Of a stretch of DNA of 18,920 nucleotides, positions 15,750 to 18,920 are shown piece after piece. This DNA comes from RUG626 sp964411785 (lineage in GTDB: Bacteria > Bacillota > Clostridia > Oscillospirales > Oscillospiraceae). The DNA is taken from the NCBI GenBank assembly GCA_964411785.1, contig CAYPMJ010000027.1, positions 1 through 18,920 of the forward strand, in the 5' to 3' direction. Below the pieces are notes generated by a model. The model saw only the letters and a list, made by a program, of their open reading frames with translations. It made no database searches and was not told the DNA's origin. The position numbers and the translations under genes were made by a program. The number at the start of each line of letters is the position of its first letter. Positions within the stretch are counted from its first letter, which is position 1.

Positions 15750-16463
15750 ATGAGATTACTTGTAATTATTCCCGCGTATAACGAGGCAGAGAATCTGAGC
15801 GCAACAATAGCAGATATTCAAAATGAAATTCCAGATGCGGATTACGTAATTGTCAATGACTGCTCAATTGACGAAACAGTACAGATATGTACAGAGAATA
15901 ACTATAATATACTGAACCTGCCTGTCAATCTTGGCATTGGCGGCGGTGTGCAGACTGGGTATCAATATGCATTGGCACATAATTACGATATAGCCATTCA
16001 ATTCGACGGCGATGGACAGCATGAGGCCTGCTACATAAAGGATCTGATCGAGCCAATAGAGAATGGACAAGCGGATTTTGTCATTGGTTCACGTTTTATA
16101 AAAAAAGAGGGCTTTCAGACAACCGGAATGCGGAGATTTGGAATTAATTTTCTCAGTGGTCTGATACATTTTCTGTGTGGCATACGGGTGTTGGACGTCA
16201 CCAGCGGTATGCGTGCGGTCGACAAGAAAATGATAAAGGTTTTTTCTGAAAATTACGCACAGGATTACCCTGAACCCGAGGCAATACTGTACTCGGGGAT
16301 GCATGGAGCGAGAATTGTGGAAGTACCTGTTCAGATGAGAGAGAGAAAAAACGGTGTGAGTTCTATCAATCCATTGCGTTCGATTTATTATATGATCAAG
16401 GTATCATTGGCATTAGTTTTGTCCAGAATGTCCGGAACAAAGAGGGAGACGTCCGATGACTAA
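15750..16463 (+). CDS. DPM1-like polyprenyl-phosphate glycosyltransferase (GT2)
   Basis: A 237-residue GT2 of the dolichol/undecaprenyl-phosphate mannose or glucose synthase type. Motifs are VIIPAYNEAENL (5-16), YVIVNDCSIDET, NLGIGGGVQTGYQYA, the metal-binding FDGDGQH (85-91), FVIGSRF and VTSGMRAVDKKMI. It lacks C-terminal membrane helices, as is usual when a separate small membrane protein accompanies it. It overlaps the following DUF2304 gene by eight bases, indicating translational coupling. Expected role: make an undecaprenyl-phosphate monosaccharide at the inner membrane face for use by a GT-C enzyme outside, of which the DUF2142 protein is the candidate here. The specific sugar is unknown. 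Only a weak SD (TAGGG) precedes the ATG. Confidence 0.9.
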   Translation: MRLLVIIPAYNEAENLSATIADIQNEIPDADYVIVNDCSIDETVQICTENNYNILNLPVNLGIGGGVQTGYQYALAHNYDIAIQFDGDGQHEACYIKDLIEPIENGQADFVIGSRFIKKEGFQTTGMRRFGINFLSGLIHFLCGIRVLDVTSGMRAVDKKMIKVFSENYAQDYPEPEAILYSGMHGARIVEVPVQMRERKNGVSSINPLRSIYYMIKVSLALVLSRMSGTKRETSDD

Positions 16464-16827
16464 AACTTTACAGCTGATGATGTTTCTTGCAGTTATCCTT
16501 TATTTTATTCTGCTGTTTTATTTTTTAAAAAAGAAGACTCTTAACATCAAGTACACATTACTCTGGATTTTTTCCGGTTTTCTGATGCTGCTCCTGACAG
16601 TCTTTCCAAAGATACTCGCCTGGTTTGCAAGCATAGTCGGCATTTATTCCCCCGCAAACGCACTGTTTGCTGTAATTTCATTCTGTGTAATATGTATTCT
16701 GATGTCATTAACGGCTATTGTATCTAAACTGAACGAAAAAGTTAAGAAGCTGGTTCAGGCAATTGCGCTTTTAGAAAAACGCGTCAGGGAGATGGAAGAC
16801 TCGCAGGATAGATCCCGTTTCCAATAA
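16456..16827 (+). CDS. DUF2304 small membrane protein
   Basis: A 123-residue protein with three hydrophobic segments (about 5-26, 32-54 and 64-90), the first followed by the basic FLKKKTLNIKYTLLWI that is characteristic of DUF2304, and a charged helical tail with heptad-like spacing (about 92-120). DUF2304 genes are often found directly after DPM1-like GT2 genes, as here with an eight-base overlap. The likely role is as membrane partner of that GT2, perhaps anchoring it or helping move the lipid-linked sugar across the membrane; direct evidence is lacking. It is the last gene before a promoter and leader, so it probably ends the main operon. Confidence 0.82.
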   Translation: MTKTLQLMMFLAVILYFILLFYFLKKKTLNIKYTLLWIFSGFLMLLLTVFPKILAWFASIVGIYSPANALFAVISFCVICILMSLTAIVSKLNEKVKKLVQAIALLEKRVREMEDSQDRSRFQ

Positions 16828-16850
16828 ATGGAGAAATCGTATCTCCCATC

Positions 16851-16879
16851 TTGCGATTTAGGCCTCACCGTAATATAAT
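16851..16879 (+). promoter_or_regulatory. Predicted sigma-A promoter for the GT4 gene
   Basis: A -35 element TTGCGA (16851-16856) and a perfect -10 TATAAT (16874-16879) are separated by exactly 17 bases. Transcription would start near 16886, giving a leader of about 80 nt that contains the paired hairpins described next. Just upstream, ATGGAGA (16828-16834) can pair with TCTCCCAT (16842-16849, one bulge), a weak hairpin without a T-run that might end the upstream operon. Confidence 0.72.
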
Positions 16880-16901
16880 AAGTCTGGGCATTGGAAAAGC
16901 C

Positions 16902-16966
16902 ACAGGGGGATCATGTCGATCCCCCTGTCCGTGTTCGAATGATGAATATTTTCGAAGGGGACAGGG
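16902..16966 (+). promoter_or_regulatory. Leader with two mutually exclusive hairpins covering the GT4 ribosome binding site
   Basis: Hairpin A: ACAGGGGGATC (16902-16912) pairs perfectly with GATCCCCCTGT (16918-16928) around a five-base loop. Hairpin B: CCCTGTCC (16923-16930) pairs with GGACAGGG (16959-16966), and TTCGAA (16934-16939) pairs with TTCGAA (16951-16956), with an 11-base loop. A and B share 16923-16928 and cannot both form. B buries the GGGGACAGGG that precedes the ATG at 16967; A leaves it free. No T-run follows A, so control of translation is likelier than termination. No known riboswitch class was recognised. Confidence 0.62.
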
Positions 16967-18103
16967 ATGATGAAGGTCCTGTTTACTGCTTCAACTTTTT
17001 CCCACATAATTAATTTTCATATTCCATATATCCGATGGTATCACGAGCATGGCGTCCAGGTCCATGTGGCCTGTGGGGGAGAGGCGGCATCAATACCGTT
17101 TTCCGACGCGGTTTTCAGACTTCCGTTTGAGAAGCGCATGTACTCACCGGCGAATTTTCGCGCGGCGCGGATGCTGCGCGGGAGGCTTGCACAGGAGAAA
17201 TATGATCTGATTATTACCCACACCTCATTGGCAGCGTTCTTCACCCGACTGGCCGAGGCTGGCCTGAGGGACAGGCCGAAAACAGCCAACATGGTGCATG
17301 GCTATCTTTTTGACAGCGAAACTCCGGTGTTAAAGCGAAGCGTCCTGCTCTCTGCGGAGCGGTGGATGGCGCCGCAGACGGACCTTCTGCTTACCATGAA
17401 TCGCTGCGATTATGAGCTTGCGAAGCGCTTCAGGCTTGGAGGGGAGATCTGCTGTGTGCCGGGTGTGGGAGTTGACTACAGCCGCCTTGACACACCGCCG
17501 GACGCGCGACAGAAGCTGCGGGATAAACTGGAGATCTCCGATGACGCCTTTGTGATTATCTACGCAGCGGAGTTCTCAAAGCGGAAAAGTCAGGAGGTCC
17601 TGATCCGTGCAATGGAGCTTCTTCCAGAGAGAGCAGTGCTGGTGCTCCCGGGCAGCGGTGAGCTTCTGAATGATTGCAGGGCGCTGGCTTCGAGGCTGAA
17701 TCTGGGAAGAAGGGTGCTGTTTCCCGGGTATATTCAGGATATTTCCCCGTGGTACGCGGCAGCGGACGCGGGCGCATCCGCAAGCAGGAGCGAAGGTCTG
17801 CCGTTTAACATATTGGAGTGCATGTACATAGGTCTGCCGGTGGTCGCAAGTGCTGTAAAGGGACATACAGATCTCCTGCGGGAGAGCGAGACGGGACTGA
17901 TGTACCCATATGGAGATGCTGAGCGCTGCGCCGGAGCCCTCAGAAGACTCATGGACTCTGCTAAGCTCGGGAAGTCCCTGGGCAGAAGCGCCCATGAGAG
18001 CGCGATGACCTACAGTCTTGACAGGGTGTTTCCGCAGGTGATCGCGCACTACGAGTCGCTCTGCCCTGTGCCTGAACGGAAGCTCAGCTTAAAAGACAGC
18101 TGA
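16967..18103 (+). CDS. EpsD-like family 4 glycosyltransferase (GT4, GT-B fold)
   Basis: A 378-residue retaining glycosyltransferase. The N-terminus KVLFTASTFSHIINFHIPYI and the later HGYLFDSETP are typical of EpsD-type enzymes of Gram-positive exopolysaccharide loci. The C-terminal nucleotide-sugar domain has VPGVGVD, the strand and basic residues in YAAEFSKRKSQEVLI, and the E-x7-E motif EGLPFNILE (E276, E284). Two adjacent ATG codons (16967 and 16970) are available; GGGGA at 16957-16961 fits the second slightly better. It likely adds an early sugar to the undecaprenyl-linked intermediate on the cytoplasmic side. It is more GC-rich than the operon before it and has its own promoter and structured leader, so it may be regulated separately. 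It is followed by a strong terminator. Confidence 0.92.
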   Translation: MMKVLFTASTFSHIINFHIPYIRWYHEHGVQVHVACGGEAASIPFSDAVFRLPFEKRMYSPANFRAARMLRGRLAQEKYDLIITHTSLAAFFTRLAEAGLRDRPKTANMVHGYLFDSETPVLKRSVLLSAERWMAPQTDLLLTMNRCDYELAKRFRLGGEICCVPGVGVDYSRLDTPPDARQKLRDKLEISDDAFVIIYAAEFSKRKSQEVLIRAMELLPERAVLVLPGSGELLNDCRALASRLNLGRRVLFPGYIQDISPWYAAADAGASASRSEGLPFNILECMYIGLPVVASAVKGHTDLLRESETGLMYPYGDAERCAGALRRLMDSAKLGKSLGRSAHESAMTYSLDRVFPQVIAHYESLCPVPERKLSLKDS

Positions 18104-18138
18104 GTTTACGCTTTTTCCGATGTTTTTACAGAAGACAG

Positions 18139-18167
18139 GTGACAATTAAGGGAAAGTTTGGTATAAT
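18139..18167 (+). promoter_or_regulatory. Predicted promoter for the sugar kinase gene
   Basis: GTGACA (18139-18144, one mismatch to TTGACA) and a perfect TATAAT (18162-18167) are 17 bases apart. The -10 lies inside the left arm of the terminator hairpin at 18161-18207. Predicted initiation near 18174 leaves an untranslated leader of about 140 nt before the ATG at 18314. Confidence 0.6.
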
Positions 18168-18214
18168 AGCCGCAACACCAGCCGCAACGGTGTTGTGGCT
18201 ATTATACTTATTTT
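18161..18214 (+). terminator. Rho-independent terminator after the GT4 gene
   Basis: Bases 18161-18179 pair with 18189-18207 over 19 consecutive pairs, one of them G-U (18172 with 18196), around a nine-base loop. The T-rich stretch TTATTTT follows at 18208-18214. It lies 57 bases after the GT4 stop codon. Its left arm contains the -10 hexamer of the next promoter. Confidence 0.8.
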
Positions 18215-18313
18215 AAGGCCGCGTTTTCAGCGCATGGCCGATTATCATTTCGCTTCGCTGCATTTGCATAATAAGCACAGATATCTGAAAAAATAAATCA
18301 AGGAGGGCGCATC

Positions 18314-18920
18314 ATGGAACACCGAAATCCACTGCTGGGGGACAGCCCCAGGAAATTCTTCACCTGCGGCGAAATAATGCTCAGGCTCACGCCGCCAAAC
18401 TACGGCAAGATTCGTGTGGCCAACAACTTCGATGCAAGCTACGGGGGCTCCGAGGCGAACATCGCTCTGGCGCTGGCGAATCTTGGTATTGACAGTACGT
18501 TCTTTTCAGTGGTACCGAACAATTCTATCGGGAAGAGCGCCGTGCGCATGCTGCGGAGCAATGACGTCCACTGCACGCCCGTGATTCTCACAACGCCCGA
18601 GGAGACGCCAACGCACCGTCTGGGCACGTATTACCTTGAGACGGGCTACGGCATCAGGCCAAGCAAGGTGACCTATGACAGGAAGCACAGCGCCATAACC
18701 GAGTTCGACTTTGACAAGGTGGACCTTGACGCCCTGCTCACGGGCTTCGACTGGCTGCACCTGTCGGGGATAACGCCGGCTCTGTCGCCCAACTGCGCCA
18801 AGCTGGTGCTGGATCTTCTGAAGGTCGGGAAGGAAAAGGGAATGACCGTGAGCTTTGACGGAAACTTCCGCTCCTCCCTGTGGAGCTGGGAGGAGGCGCG
18901 GGACTTCTGCACACAGTGCC
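18314..18920 (+). CDS. PfkB-family sugar kinase, KdgK-like (2-dehydro-3-deoxygluconokinase), 3' end outside window
   Basis: The frame stays open from ATG 18314 to the window edge, giving the first 202 residues of a protein normally about 310-340 long, so the ATP-binding C-terminal motif is not visible. It would phosphorylate a sugar acid, probably 2-keto-3-deoxygluconate, in cytoplasmic uronate catabolism. Evidence: FTCGEIMLRLTPP, the substrate-binding signature YGGSEANIALALANLGI, THRLGTYYLETGYGIRPSKV, HLSGITPALSP and VSFDGNFRSSLWSWEEAR, the DxNxR-x-x-LW pattern of KDG kinases. A perfect AGGAGG (18301-18306) sits seven bases before the ATG. G+C is high (about 63% in a sampled line) and the gene has its own promoter, so it probably belongs to flanking chromosome rather than the glycan operon. 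Confidence 0.88.
   Translation, partial: MEHRNPLLGDSPRKFFTCGEIMLRLTPPNYGKIRVANNFDASYGGSEANIALALANLGIDSTFFSVVPNNSIGKSAVRMLRSNDVHCTPVILTTPEETPTHRLGTYYLETGYGIRPSKVTYDRKHSAITEFDFDKVDLDALLTGFDWLHLSGITPALSPNCAKLVLDLLKVGKEKGMTVSFDGNFRSSLWSWEEARDFCTQC

Noticed and set aside
16520..16535. Runs of T and A in the DUF2304 gene as a possible second phase-variable tract
   Set aside because: The runs are only about six bases each and encode the ordinary FYFLKKK segment of the family.

Overview
The window looks like a surface-glycan (capsule, exopolysaccharide or wall-polysaccharide) assembly locus from a low-to-mid GC Gram-positive bacterium, most likely a gut-type Clostridia. The reasons are AGGAGG-type ribosome binding sites, tightly packed co-directional genes, a DPM1-like GT2 paired with a DUF2304 protein, and an EpsD-like GT4. 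The genus is not identifiable from the sequence. All genes are on the + strand. No tRNA, rRNA, CRISPR array, transposase or integrase was seen.

Layout. (1) 43-948: rmlD, the last step of dTDP-L-rhamnose synthesis. (2) 1021-6198: a 1725-residue protein joining a methyltransferase, a beta-rich module, a very long coiled coil, two GT2 glycosyltransferase domains and two C-terminal beta-sandwich modules. (3) 6237-8936: a DUF2142-type polytopic membrane protein (probable GT-C fold), then a single-pass protein that carries a copy of its extracytoplasmic domain. (4) 9044-10561: a Wzx-type flippase. (5) 10626-14626: a cassette apparently for a CMP-activated keto-sugar, consisting of a DUF115 protein, a KdsB-like and a NeuA-like cytidylyltransferase, and an HMGL-type aldolase fused to a second DUF115/GT42-like domain. 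The last three are joined by 4-bp ATGA overlaps. (6) 14684-16827: a GT2, then a DPM1-like GT2 overlapping a DUF2304 membrane protein. (7) 16967-18103: an EpsD-like GT4 with its own promoter and a structured leader. (8) 18314 to the window end: a PfkB-family kinase resembling 2-keto-3-deoxygluconate kinase, preceded by a terminator fused to a promoter; it probably lies outside the glycan locus.

Working model (inference). Rhamnose and other sugars are assembled on a lipid carrier by the GT4 and GT2 enzymes. The giant protein may extend and methyl-cap a chain, with its coiled coil acting as a spacer or ruler. The flippase exports lipid-linked glycan. The DPM1-like GT2, the DUF2304 protein and the DUF2142 protein would decorate it outside the membrane. 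The aldolase, cytidylyltransferases and DUF115 proteins would make and transfer an acidic keto-sugar resembling Kdo or a nonulosonate. No NeuB or KdsA synthase is present.

The most unusual items are: a 25-unit uninterrupted 11-residue (hendecad) array inside the giant protein; the aldolase-DUF115 fusion with two CMP-sugar synthetases in an apparent Gram-positive; a G10 homopolymer at the 3' end of the kdsB-like gene that controls where it stops relative to the next gene; and a leader with two mutually exclusive hairpins before the GT4 gene. Base composition is mosaic. The sampled DUF2142 and central giant-gene lines are about 27-40% G+C, while sampled lines in the coiled coil and the kinase are about 62-63%. 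This suggests assembly from parts of different origin.
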